Below, one piece after another: positions 45,543 through 55,964 of a stretch of 64,000 nt of DNA. The notes under the pieces were generated by a model, which worked only from the letters and a program-made list of their open reading frames with translations, had not been told where the DNA came from and did no database searches. Numbering within the stretch: position 1 is the first letter of the stretch; every line of letters starts with the position of its first letter. This stretch comes from Betaproteobacteria bacterium (lineage in GTDB: Bacteria > Pseudomonadota > Gammaproteobacteria > Burkholderiales > CAIKXV01), in NCBI GenBank assembly GCA_947458265.1, contig CANGYF010000008.1, positions 100,993 through 164,992 on the forward strand, read 5' to 3'. The translations under genes were made by a program, and so were the position numbers.

Positions 45543-46487
45543 TCAGGCAGCGCCGCGGTGCTTGTGCTGATACATCGCCGCATCGGCGCTTTCCAGCAGC
45601 GCCTCGGGCGACAGGCCGTCATCCGGGAACACCGCGCACCCGACCGACACGCCGAGGTGCAACCGGCAGCCATCGATGCTGAATGGCGGTAGCAGCGCAG
45701 CCTGCAGCTTGTCCACCACCGCTATGATCGAGAGCGGCGTGTCGACCTGCGGAATGATGGCGACGAACTCGTCGCCCCCGAGCCGGGCCAGGGTATCCGC
45801 GGAACGCAGTGCCGCCGAGAAGCGGCGGGCGACCTCCTTCAGCACCCGGTCCCCGCTGTCGTGGCCATGCAGGTCGTTGATCGACTTGAATCGATCGAGG
45901 TCGAGGAACAGAACCGCGACCCGGCGTGACGTGCGCTGGGCATGGGCGATCGCCTGCGCCAGGCGGTCATCCAGCAGCGCGCGGTTCGGCAGCCCGGTCA
46001 GCGGGTCATGGAATGCCTGGTGCTGAAGGCGGTACAGCTCCGATTTCATCTCGGCCAGGTGGGACACCCGCGCCACCTCCAGCTTGCGATCGGCCAGCGC
46101 CCGCTCGACGAGGTCCAGCAACTGCTTCGGATCGAACGGCTTGGAAACGAAGTCGTAGGCACGAGAGCGCAAGGCATCGATCGCATGTTCGATCGACGTT
46201 TCGCCAGACAGGAAGATCACCGGCAGGTCCGGGCGGTGCGCGCGCAGTTCGCGCAGCACCTCGATGCCGCTCAGGTCAGGGATGTTCACGTCCAGCAGCG
46301 CCAGGTCGAACGCGCGCTGCGAGAGCATCGCCATCGCATCGCGGCCGCGCTCGGCCTTGGCCACCGAGTAGCCCGCAGCCCCCAGCAGCGCCTCCAGCAT
46401 GGCTGCGGATTCGGTGTCGTCCTCGAGCACCAGGATCGTGCCCTTGCCAGCGTCGGTCGATCTGTCATTCATCGCGTCCGTGCTCAT
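45543..46487 (-). CDS. Response regulator with GGDEF diguanylate cyclase output
   Basis: Encodes 314 residues. The receiver domain (about 15-135) has LVLEDD, LALLDVNIPDLSG (phospho-Asp) and FVSKPFDPKQLLDL. A helix links to a GGDEF domain (about 155-310) with an intact RLGGDEFVAI active site and an inhibitory-site RSAD exactly five residues before it. It should make c-di-GMP when phosphorylated and be feedback-inhibited. The start at 46487 (GAGAGCCGAG upstream) or an in-frame ATG at 46472 are both possible. It is divergent from the sigma-54 gene across a 383-base gap. Confidence 0.92.
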   Translation of the reverse strand: MSTDAMNDRSTDAGKGTILVLEDDTESAAMLEALLGAAGYSVAKAERGRDAMAMLSQRAFDLALLDVNIPDLSGIEVLRELRAHRPDLPVIFLSGETSIEHAIDALRSRAYDFVSKPFDPKQLLDLVERALADRKLEVARVSHLAEMKSELYRLQHQAFHDPLTGLPNRALLDDRLAQAIAHAQRTSRRVAVLFLDLDRFKSINDLHGHDSGDRVLKEVARRFSAALRSADTLARLGGDEFVAIIPQVDTPLSIIAVVDKLQAALLPPFSIDGCRLHLGVSVGCAVFPDDGLSPEALLESADAAMYQHKHRGAA

Positions 46488-46815
46488 CTCGGCTCTCGTT
46501 GCCCCCCGGGATTGCGTTGCCAACGGTCTCGACGCATCGAGCGTACCCGGGCGGGCCGGCGCAGCAGGAAGCCGCACCGCCGCCATCGCTGCCGTGCGCG
46601 ACCCTGTGAGCCTGGTCAGCTACATCAGCTCCGACGAATGAAGCCTGTACCCGCGCCGATGCCGCAGTTCTGGCGGATGCGGCTGCAAAGATTGCGGACG
46701 GCTGGTGGTAAATCAACGCGTTCCTGTCGGGGGCACATCGCTGAAAATGCCCTGCGCGCAAGCAAAACTTCATGCATTCAATCGCTTGCAAACGACGCCC
46801 TCGTTCGGAATCATG
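46488..46815. other. Intergenic region between the GGDEF and sigma-54 genes
   Basis: The 383-base gap 46488-46870 becomes AT-richer from about 46680. It contains the sigma-54 promoter at 46816-46832 and room for enhancer sites upstream of it. No gene seen. Confidence 0.5.
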
Positions 46816-46832
46816 TTGGCACGCGTATTGCG
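46816..46832 (+). promoter_or_regulatory. Near-perfect sigma-54 promoter in front of the sigma-54 gene
   Basis: TTGGCACG (46816-46823), four bases CGTA, TTGC (46828-46831): every position of the TGGCACG-N4-TTGC -24/-12 consensus is met. The start of transcription would be near 46843, after the ATG at 46838, so translation should begin at 46871. Confidence 0.75.
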
Positions 46833-46870
46833 GTGACATGCCCACCACCACTGCCGCCCCGGGGCAACCG

Positions 46871-48346
46871 ATGAGAACAGAAATGCAAGCGCGCACGGGC
46901 CAGCAGCTCGCGATGACGCCGCAACTCCAGCAGTCCATACGGCTGCTGCAACTGTCGGCGGCCGAGTTCGAGCAGGAGCTGGAAGAGACCCTGTCGGCCA
47001 ATCCGTTCCTCGACCGAGAGGATTCACTGCGGGATTCACTGCGCGATCCGACGGACGTCCCTCTCGAAGCAGGTGAACAGGCAGGTGAACAGGTGGGCGA
47101 TGCACCGGGCGACCTGATCGACGTGATCACGCAGCCCGACACGGCCGCCTCCGACTGGGAGGACGAGTCTTCCCTTCGGTTCGACAATCCTGGATCCGGC
47201 GAACGCAATGGCCAGGACGGAGACATCACCCAGGTCGCGAGCGCGTCCACCTGCCTGTACGGCCACCTCCTGGCGCAGCTTGGCGTGTGCCGGGTGAGCC
47301 AGCGCGACCGGGACCTGGCGAGCCTGGTCATCCATGCGCTGGAACCCGACGGCTACCTGCGTTCCCCCCTGGAGCTGCTGGCCGCCATGTGCCCCGCCGC
47401 CGAACAGGTGGGCATCGACGAACTGTCGGTCGTGCTGCGCCTGGTGCAGAGCTTCGAGCCGGCTGGCGTCGGCGCCCGCACGCTGGAGGAGTGCCTGCTG
47501 CTGCAACTGGAGGAACGCGACGATGACACGCCCGGGCTGGAACTCGCCCGGCGCATCGTGCGCGGGCACCTGGCCCAGCTCGCCGCCCCGGATACGCCGC
47601 GGCTTCTGCGCGCACTCGACTGCACCGACGCCGAATTCGCCAGCGCCTACCAGCTGATCCGGCGCTGTTCGCCCAGGCCTGGCCAGGCCTTCGGCGCGGA
47701 CCGGACCGACTACGTGGTGGCCGACGTCCAGGTGCGCAAGATAGGGAATCGCTGGCTGGCACGCATCAACCCGGACGTGGTACCGAGGATCCACCTCAAC
47801 CGCAGCTTCGTCTCGATGGTTCGCGAACAGCGCGGTTCGAGCAGTTCACCGCTCGGCCAGCACCTGCAGGAAGCGCGCTGGTTCGTACGCAACGTGAACC
47901 AGCGCTTCCGGACCATCCTGCGGGTCGCGCAGGCGATCGTGGACCGTCAGAGCCGGTTCTTCGAGCATGGGGACATCGCGATGCGTCCGCTGGTCCTGCG
48001 CGAGATCGCCGCCACGCTGGGCATGCATGAATCGACTGTGTCCCGCGTGACGTCGAACAAGTACATGATGACCCCGCGCGGCCTGATCGAGCTGAAGTAC
48101 TTCTTCAGCAGCCATGTCGAATCGGAAGGCCACGCCTGCTCGGCACGCGCGGTGCGCGCGCTGATCCGGCAGATCATCCTGGCCGAGGACCCGCGGCAAC
48201 CGCTGTCCGACGTGAAGCTTGCGCGGCTGCTCGGCGAGAAAGGCATCGTCGTCGCGCGCAGGACCGTCTCGAAGTACCGCGACGCGATGCACCTCCCGTC
48301 GGTCGAAGTGCGCCGCCTGTCCTCGGCGTCGGCGCTGGCTGCCTGA
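46871..48346 (+). CDS. rpoN: RNA polymerase sigma-54 factor
   Basis: Encodes 491 residues. The activator-interacting N terminus is QARTGQQLAMTPQLQQSIRL and LSAAEFEQELEETLSANPFL; the core domain has IAATLGMHESTVSRVTSNKY; the RpoN box is VARRTVSKYRDAM near the end. The start at 46871 is chosen because the sigma-54 promoter would start RNA after the ATG at 46838. Usual rpoN neighbours (lptB, hpf, ptsN) are absent and an NtrC-type activator follows, so this may be an extra copy such as rpoN2. Confidence 0.9.
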   Translation: MRTEMQARTGQQLAMTPQLQQSIRLLQLSAAEFEQELEETLSANPFLDREDSLRDSLRDPTDVPLEAGEQAGEQVGDAPGDLIDVITQPDTAASDWEDESSLRFDNPGSGERNGQDGDITQVASASTCLYGHLLAQLGVCRVSQRDRDLASLVIHALEPDGYLRSPLELLAAMCPAAEQVGIDELSVVLRLVQSFEPAGVGARTLEECLLLQLEERDDDTPGLELARRIVRGHLAQLAAPDTPRLLRALDCTDAEFASAYQLIRRCSPRPGQAFGADRTDYVVADVQVRKIGNRWLARINPDVVPRIHLNRSFVSMVREQRGSSSSPLGQHLQEARWFVRNVNQRFRTILRVAQAIVDRQSRFFEHGDIAMRPLVLREIAATLGMHESTVSRVTSNKYMMTPRGLIELKYFFSSHVESEGHACSARAVRALIRQIILAEDPRQPLSDVKLARLLGEKGIVVARRTVSKYRDAMHLPSVEVRRLSSASALAA

Positions 48347-48364
48347 TCCCGGAGACAGCGCCCT

Positions 48365-48388
48365 GCCGGGGGACATGCCCCCCCCGGC
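48365..48388. terminator. Hairpin between convergent sigma-54 and NtrC-type genes
   Basis: Perfect 8-bp stem GCCGGGGG (48365-48372) / CCCCCGGC (48381-48388) with an eight-base loop, in the 52-base gap between two convergent genes. No T-tract, so it may act as a bidirectional pause or RNA end. Confidence 0.45.
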
Positions 48389-48398
48389 GGCCGCCGCA

Positions 48399-49803
<1,405 letters not shown>

Positions 49804-49805
<2 letters not shown>

Positions 49806-51501
49806 GTCGGCAGGGCCTATCGTTGATCAACCGCCATGGTACACGGCATCATGGTCCGCGTTCATCCTGCCTCGAGGAGGTAGAGTCGCACGAGTCCCAC
49901 AACGGCCGGGCACCGAGCTTGCGTTGGCCGCTGCTGTTCCCTCGAACGGCCCGGCTGGAAATGCGCCACGCCGTGCTTCCCACCCGCTGCGCGCGGCGCA
50001 TGCGCCGGAGTCGACCTTGTACCCATTCGCAGCAGACACATCCGCCCCGCGGTACGGGCAGCCACGGCCCACGGCGCATCGTCGCTCGGCACGGCGCGCG
50101 CTCTGGACCGCCGCCGCTGTCTGCGCCCTGGCGGGCCTGCTCCTGCTGATCGGTTTCGCCAGCCCGCTGGCGGCAGCCTTGCTGGTTGCCGCGGGGTCCA
50201 CCGGCGCACTGCTCATGGTCGCCGTCCAGGCCGTACTGGCCCCGGCAGGGCTTGCGCCAGAACCGATACCGGGGGCGGCGCCGGCGACGGACGCGCAACG
50301 CCCCGACTCCGCCGATCCGGCAGCGGACCCGCAGCACGTCGGGCGGAGCGAGGCGGTCGGCAGGCGCGATGAACTCCTGGCCCTTGTCTCGCACGATCTG
50401 AGATCTGCGCTCAATGCCATGGTCGGATGGCTGTACCTCGCCCGGTCCCCGCGTGCGGACGAAGAATCCCGGAAACGGGCGCTCGACGGCATCGCATCGG
50501 CCATCGAGAGGCAGCGGCGCCTGGTCGAACAGTTGCAGGATGCGGCGAGGCTGCTGGGCGGCCGCGTCCACGTCGAGATGCGCCCGGTGGAGACCGCCGC
50601 ATTGTTCCTGCGCATGCAGGCGCGCTTTGCCGCGCGGGCATCGGAGGCTTCCGTGGCGCTGCATGCCAACCCGGTGCCGGATGGATTGCGTTTCAGTGCC
50701 GACCCGGTCCGGACCGAGGACGCGCTGGCAGCCATGCTCGAACACGCGCTCGCGATCACGCCCGCGCATGGACGCGTGCAGATGCGCGCAAGCCCTTGCC
50801 GGGTGGACGGCGTGGCGTCCGTGACGCTGGAAGTGCGCGGCGGCCCCATCGAGCACCCTGCCCCGGCAGGTGCTCCGGATGCCCAGTCTGGCAAACCGGG
50901 CGACAGCAGAGCATCCCCCGCGCTGGCGGATACCCTGCCGCTCGCCCTGGCCAGGATTGTTGCCGAGATGCACGGTGGAGCACTGCTCATCCAGCGGGGC
51001 GACTCCACGGAAGGGCTGCACCTGTCGCTGCGCCTTCCTGCGCCAGCGGACGAGCCGGACGTACGTCCCGCAGGGCCTTTGCATGAGCACCCTTCGATGG
51101 CGACCAGCCTGTCGGGCTGCAATATCCTGCTGACCGACCATCGAGAGGACGTTCTTGCGGTCAGTGCCAGCATGCTGCGCGCGTACGGAGCACAGGTCAC
51201 CACTGCAGGCTCGGGCGCAGAGGCGATCGAGCGCTATCCGGAATGGGCACGCGGCAGCGGCGAGCGCATGCTCATCTCCGAAATGTCGATGCCCGGGATG
51301 GATGGCATCGCGATGATCGAGCGCATCCGTCGGGTCGAATGCGAGGGTGGCCTGCAGCGACGGCCGGCCGTGGCCCTCTCCGCACAGGCCGACGCCTATT
51401 CCAGGCGCACTGTCCTGGAGGCCGGCTTCGACCTGCTCCTCGCGAAGCCGATCGCACCCTCGCAGCTGGTCGCTGCGATCCTGCCGCTGGCCGGACGCTG
51501 A
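49804..51501 (+). CDS. Degenerate hybrid histidine kinase with receiver domain
   Basis: Encodes 565 residues if started at the ATG 49804 (AGGAG five bases before, inside the divergent gene); a TTG at 50017 with GGAG is the alternative. Two membrane helices near 110-150 are followed by a HisKA helix with phospho-His in LALVSHDLRSALNAM. The ATPase domain is eroded: the N-box reads AMLEHALAIT (no Asn) and the G1 Asp is absent in EVRGGPIE. The C-terminal receiver has Glu (LISEMSMPGMDG) where the phospho-Asp should be, though TDHRED and AKPIAP remain. Likely a non-catalytic sensor or scaffold. Confidence 0.78.
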
Positions 51502-51562
51502 ACCTTGAACCGGACTCACTCACCGTGCATCGCGATGCTCTTCTCAGTAGGCGCGTGGTCGC

Positions 51563-52276
51563 TCAGCCGAGGAAGCCTGACTCGCGCGACCCGACAGGCG
51601 GGCGGCTGACGCGCGCCGCGCTCGTGCGCCGCCGAGGAGCCGCAGGGCCGACGCTGCCCTCTGTCAAGGCAGGCGACGCTGAAACGGCATCGGCGGACAC
51701 CGACGCATTGCGCGCGAAGCACGCCCGCACTTCAGGCATCCGGCGGGCGAAGGACGGCTGGGCACGGCGTGCCGCGGCGAACAGGCAAACCCGCTCCTGC
51801 TCCAGATGCCGTTCGATCAGCGCGCCGAGGATATTGATTGTCGGCTGGTAGCGCTCGTCGAACGGTTTGAGCCCTTCGAGCCGGCCGATCAGTTCGCTGG
51901 CCACCTCGATCTCGATCTCCGCCTCCAGGATGAGGCTCGTATCCGGCAGCGTGTCGTAGAGCACCGGATAGACGGTGCCCGTCTTCACCTCGAAATGACT
52001 GCGCAGGGAGTGGACAAGCTGTGCCCCAGCCTCGGCCAGGCCATCGGCATCCCTTGACGACATCTTCGCGACCCGGGAGAACTGCTGTTGAAGGCGCCGG
52101 TGTGCAGCAACGAGCAGGCCTTCGATCTCCAGCCACGCAACGCGCTCGAGCTTCGGAGCGGCAGACAGGCGGGCGCGCCTCACCGGCCGGCTGGCATTGG
52201 TCCTCGGCGGCGTGCTGGGCGCATGCAGGCGCGGACGCCCGCCTGCTGCAGTACCGCCACGAGTGGATTTCGGCAT
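51563..52276 (-). CDS. Hemerythrin/HHE-like domain protein
   Basis: Encodes 237 residues; GGAGGG precedes the ATG at 52276 (a longer frame to 52444 looks non-coding). Residues about 50-175 fit the four-helix HHE fold: IEGLLVAAHRRLQQQFSRV, LVHSLRSHFEVKTGTVYPVL and GALIERHLEQERVCLF. In the second helix the usual HxxxE ligand pair reads HFEVK, so one ligand Glu appears replaced by Lys and metal binding is uncertain. Both ends are basic and low-complexity. It may sense oxygen or iron in the adjacent signalling block. Confidence 0.6.
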   Translation of the reverse strand: MPKSTRGGTAAGGRPRLHAPSTPPRTNASRPVRRARLSAAPKLERVAWLEIEGLLVAAHRRLQQQFSRVAKMSSRDADGLAEAGAQLVHSLRSHFEVKTGTVYPVLYDTLPDTSLILEAEIEIEVASELIGRLEGLKPFDERYQPTINILGALIERHLEQERVCLFAAARRAQPSFARRMPEVRACFARNASVSADAVSASPALTEGSVGPAAPRRRTSAARVSRPPVGSRESGFLG

Positions 52277-52421
52277 GGCATCCCTCCACGGTTGGTCCAT
52301 GCAGCAGGACGCAACCGGCATGCCCGTCGGTGCCCCCGCCTGCCATGCGACTGCCGGGCGAGGCCTGCGATGGAGCGGCGGTGTAACCTCCGGCGAACCT
52401 ATCCGACCGACCGGAGCCGCC

Positions 52422-53591
52422 ATGTTCGAATACTTCCCGAACAACTACACCTGGAGCCTTGCCGTGATGTCCGCGTTGAACCGCGGGGGCCAGGTGTCGG
52501 AGATCGACGAGGCCTGCCGGCCGCTGCGCGAGGTTGCCGGAACCAAGGCACTGCAGGGCGACCAGACCCAGCAGCGCGCCTGGTTCGAGAGCTGGATGAA
52601 GGTTGCCGAACGCGTCCGGCGCCAGGGCGAGGCCGACGAGGCGCTCGGCCGCACGATCTCCGCGGGGCGCAAGTACCTGCGCGCCGGTATCTACTTCCTG
52701 CTTGCAGAACGCATGCCGAGCCACCGCGACCCGCGCCGCCTGGACGCGTTCCGCCGAGGCATACAGACCTACCGCCGCGGCCTGGAGCTCCGGCGCGAGC
52801 CGGTCGAGTACGTCGAGGTACCCTTCGGCGAGCATCGCCTGAAGGCGCTGTTCTCGAAGGCACCCGGTCCTGGCCCGCACCCCTGCATGGTGCATTTCGA
52901 CGGCCTCGACGTGACCAAGGAGATCATCTACGCAGCGACCGCCGACGAGTTCCGCCGCCGCGGCATGTCGATGCTGATCGTCGACCATCCCGGTGCGGGC
53001 GAGGCGCTGCGGCTGCAGGGCCTGCCGAGCGGCCCGGACACCGAGAAGCCGGCGGGTGCCTGCGTCGACTGGCTGGAGACGCGCAGCGACGTCGACGCCG
53101 AACGCATCGGCATCATGGCCATCTCGCTCGGCGGCTACTACGCGCCCCGCGCCGCGGCCTTCGAGAAGCGCTTCAAGTGCGCAGTCGCCTGGGGCGCGAT
53201 CTTCGACTATGGCAGGACCGTGGCCGACCGCATCGGTGGCCGCGGCGAGCCGTCAGTACCCGGCTATGCGGAACACGTGAACTGGGTGTTCGGTTGCGAC
53301 ACGATCGAGGAATCGCTGAAGGTCGTGCGCCAGATGACGCTCGAGGGCGTCGCCGGCCGGATCACCTGCCCGCTGCTGATCGTCCATGGCGAGAACGATC
53401 GGCAGGTACCGCTCTGGCATGCCCAGCGTACCTACGACGAGGCGGTGAACAGCGTCGGACGCGAACTCAAGATCTTCCGGCTCGCCGACGGGGGCGCGGA
53501 ACACTGCGGCGCAGACAACACGCCTCTGGTGGTCGACTGGATGGCCGACTGGGCCGCCGAGAAGCTGGGCGGCTTCCCCGGCGGCGCCTGA
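52422..53591 (+). CDS. Alpha/beta hydrolase, FrsA / DHPON-hydrolase-like
   Basis: Encodes 389 residues; GGAG eight bases before the ATG. A helical N-terminal part (to about 120) is followed by an alpha/beta hydrolase core with DGLDVTKEI, VDHPGAGEALRLQG, the nucleophile elbow GIMAISLGGYYAPRAAA (Ser near 239), LLIVHGENDRQVP (acid) and a final His in GGAEHCGADN. The arrangement matches 2,6-dihydroxypseudooxynicotine hydrolase and relatives that cleave C-C bonds. The substrate is unknown. It is divergent from the hemerythrin-like gene. Confidence 0.83.
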   Translation: MFEYFPNNYTWSLAVMSALNRGGQVSEIDEACRPLREVAGTKALQGDQTQQRAWFESWMKVAERVRRQGEADEALGRTISAGRKYLRAGIYFLLAERMPSHRDPRRLDAFRRGIQTYRRGLELRREPVEYVEVPFGEHRLKALFSKAPGPGPHPCMVHFDGLDVTKEIIYAATADEFRRRGMSMLIVDHPGAGEALRLQGLPSGPDTEKPAGACVDWLETRSDVDAERIGIMAISLGGYYAPRAAAFEKRFKCAVAWGAIFDYGRTVADRIGGRGEPSVPGYAEHVNWVFGCDTIEESLKVVRQMTLEGVAGRITCPLLIVHGENDRQVPLWHAQRTYDEAVNSVGRELKIFRLADGGAEHCGADNTPLVVDWMADWAAEKLGGFPGGA

Positions 53592-53698
53592 CCGGCGCTG
53601 GATGACTCGTGGCGCGCGGTGCAGGCCGGTACCCTGGTGCTGGTCGATGCCGGCAGCGCCCGGGCCTCGGGATTACGCAGAGCGTTGCTCCTAGGGCA

Positions 53699-54697
53699 CT
53701 ACTCGGCGACGATTCCCGACTCCCTGACCACCTTGGCGTAGCGCTCGATCTCGCTGCGGATGAACGTACCGAACTCGGCCGGTGAACTCGCGACCACCTC
53801 GCCGCCCTGGGCGGCGATCCGCTGCCGCATTTCCTTCGTGGTGAGCGCAGCGATCGCCTGCTCGGAAAGCTTGCTCAGCACCTCCCGCGGCAGGCCGCGC
53901 GGTCCGACCATGCCGTACCAGGCCTGCGACTCGTAGCCAGGCAGGCCCGCTTCCGAAACCGAAGGCAGGTCAGGCCAGGAGGCGTTACGCCGTGGCGAAG
54001 TGACCGCGAGCGCGCGAACCCGGCCACCGCTGACCTGCTCGGGCGAGGTGGGCTGGATGATCATCATGTCGACGTTGCGCGCCATCAGGTCGGTCAGGCC
54101 GGGCGCACCGCCCTTGTAGGGCACATGGTTGACCTGCAGCTTGCCCTGCCAGGCGAACAGCGCGCCGGCCAGGTGCTGCGACGAGCCGATGCCGCCTGAC
54201 GCGTAGCTCATCGCACCAGGCTTCGAACGTGCCAGTGCCAGCAGTTCCTTCACGTTGCCAGCCGGAACCCCGGGATGCACGAGCACCAGTTGCGCAAACG
54301 TCGCACCGAGGCTGATCGGGGTGAAGTCCCGCTCGGTGTCGTAGGGCAGCTTGCGGTAGATCAGGGCGTTGATCGCATGGCCGATCGCCACGTACAGCAG
54401 CGTGTAGCCATCGGGGCTCGCCCTGGCGGTGAGTTCGCTGGCGATGATGCCGTTGGCGCCCGGACGGTTGTCGACGATCGTGGTCTGGCCCCAGGAAGAC
54501 CCCATCTGCCCGGCCACCACCCGCGCCATGATGTCGGTCGTGCCGCCGGGCGCGAACGGCACCAGCATGCGGATCGGACGGCTCGGGAATGCCTGCGGCT
54601 GTGCCCAGGCCGTGGCCGCGGCGGACGCCGCCAGGAGGCCAGCCGCCACGAGGCCGCACTGCCGCAGGACCGACGTGCCGCTGCCCGACGCGCTCAT
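53699..54697 (-). CDS. TTT/Bug substrate-binding protein
   Basis: Encodes 332 residues, starting at an ATG that overlaps the stop of the dioxygenase gene (ATGA). The signal peptide ends TAWAQPQA; motifs are [44 protein letters not shown] and HVPYKGGAPGLTDLMA. Coupling to a TauD/TfdA dioxygenase suggests that the two handle one ligand, for instance a sulfonate, a phenoxy acid or another carboxylate. That is inference. Confidence 0.87.
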   Translation of the reverse strand: MSASGSGTSVLRQCGLVAAGLLAASAAATAWAQPQAFPSRPIRMLVPFAPGGTTDIMARVVAGQMGSSWGQTTIVDNRPGANGIIASELTARASPDGYTLLYVAIGHAINALIYRKLPYDTERDFTPISLGATFAQLVLVHPGVPAGNVKELLALARSKPGAMSYASGGIGSSQHLAGALFAWQGKLQVNHVPYKGGAPGLTDLMARNVDMMIIQPTSPEQVSGGRVRALAVTSPRRNASWPDLPSVSEAGLPGYESQAWYGMVGPRGLPREVLSKLSEQAIAALTTKEMRQRIAAQGGEVVASSPAEFGTFIRSEIERYAKVVRESGIVAE

Positions 54698-55560
54698 GCC
54701 GCGACCCCTTCCGCAGCCACGTGCCCGCTCGGTGTGCCCATCACCGTCGTGCGCTCCATGTGCCTGCGTAGCGATGGGTCGTAGTCGCCGAGCGCGACAT
54801 GCATCGTGCAGCGGTTGTCCCAGACCAGGATGTCGTCCGGTTGCCACTGGTGGCGATAGACGAACTGCGGCCGGGTCGCATGGCGGATCAGATAGTCGAT
54901 GAGGGGCCGGCTCTCCTCCTCGGTCATGCCTTCGAAGGACTTCACCTTCTCGCCGATGTACAGCGCCTTGCGCCCGGTCTCGGGATGGACCCGCACCACC
55001 GGCTGCGCGACCGGCGGATTCAGGCGCCGGTTCTCTTTCTCCCACTCGGGCGACAGGCCAGCGTTCTTGCGCTCCGGTCGGTGGACGCCGTGAAGGTCCG
55101 CGATCAGCTTCTTCATCCCGTCGGACAGCGCTTCGTAGGCCGCGTACATGTTGGTGAACATCGTGTCGCCACCGACCGGCGGCACCTCGACGCCACGCAG
55201 CAGGGAACCGAGCGAAGGCACCAGCGTGAACGACAGGTCTGAATGCCAGAGCTGACCGGTATAGCGGGAGTTGGACGGCTCACCGTTTGCCTGCGGCAGG
55301 TTGGTCACCATCAGCAGTTCGGGATACTCCGGGTGACGGTCGCGCGGCAGGGAGTCGTGCCGGTCGAGCTCACCGAAGCGACGGCTGAACTCTATGTGCT
55401 GTTCGCGCGTGATCTTCTGCCCGCGCAGCAGCAGCACGCCGTGGTCCAGGAAGGCACGGTACACGCCGCCGAACTCCGACTCGCCGAGCGGCTGGTTCAG
55501 GTCGATGCCGAGCACCTCGGCACCGAGCGCATAGGACAGCGGACGCGTTGCAACAGCCAT
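54694..55560 (-). CDS. TauD/TfdA family 2-oxoglutarate-dependent dioxygenase
   Basis: Encodes 288 residues. The iron facial triad is His and Asp in LWHSDLSFTLVPS and the distal His in DNRCTMHVALGDYD; the 2-oxoglutarate Arg is likely in RRHMERTTVMG. Family members hydroxylate or cleave sulfonates, herbicide phenoxyacids and similar compounds. It is the first gene of a two-gene minus-strand operon with a TTT receptor. Substrate not readable. Confidence 0.9.
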   Translation of the reverse strand: MAVATRPLSYALGAEVLGIDLNQPLGESEFGGVYRAFLDHGVLLLRGQKITREQHIEFSRRFGELDRHDSLPRDRHPEYPELLMVTNLPQANGEPSNSRYTGQLWHSDLSFTLVPSLGSLLRGVEVPPVGGDTMFTNMYAAYEALSDGMKKLIADLHGVHRPERKNAGLSPEWEKENRRLNPPVAQPVVRVHPETGRKALYIGEKVKSFEGMTEEESRPLIDYLIRHATRPQFVYRHQWQPDDILVWDNRCTMHVALGDYDPSLRRHMERTTVMGTPSGHVAAEGVAA

Positions 55561-55799
55561 GGCTCTCTCCTCCCGGACGCAGCCGGTCGAGTGCCGGCTT
55601 CATGCCAAGGCTCAGTCTACTGCCGGGCCGCCGGCTGCTGCAACTGCCCGCAGCGCCCTCAGCCCGCAGCGCCAGCGGCCATTTGCAATGCAAGGACTCC
55701 TCGCCTGCGGCGCTCGATCGGCGCACACTGCAGCGGCACCTGCTCCTGCGCCGCACGCGGGGATCCTGGCGTCCGTGCCTGCATTGCATGCACGGTTCA
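55561..55799. other. Left part of the 404-base gap between the dioxygenase and usp genes
   Basis: No coding frame stands out. It serves as upstream region for the dioxygenase gene (minus) and leads into the FNR-type promoter at 55800. Confidence 0.4.
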
Positions 55800-55841
55800 T
55801 TGACATTCATCAACAAGTCCCGGCCGGAGCCGGGGTTCAAT
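55800..55841 (+). promoter_or_regulatory. FNR/Anr box with class II promoter layout
   Basis: TTGAC-ATTC-ATCAA (55800-55813) fits the FNR/Anr consensus TTGAT-N4-ATCAA at nine of ten positions. A -10 candidate TTCAAT is at 55836-55841, putting the box centre near -41.5 from a start at about 55848, the class II spacing. The usp gene begins at 55965. Confidence 0.55.
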
Positions 55842-55964
55842 GCAGCCATGGGCCAACCGGTATTGCCGGCCACCACGCCGGCCCGGCGCCCTGCGGCCGG
55901 GGTGCCGGCCGCGCATGCAGGTTGATTCCCTTCGCCGGCACAGACCGGACCACAAGGAGAAGAC

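Noticed and set aside
46838-46870. ATG 46838 as the rpoN start
   Set aside because: The predicted sigma-54 transcript would begin near 46843, after this codon, and no ribosome site precedes it.
53592-53698. Possible gene fragment in the convergent gap
   Set aside because: A short open stretch is present but has no recognisable motif; treated as non-coding.
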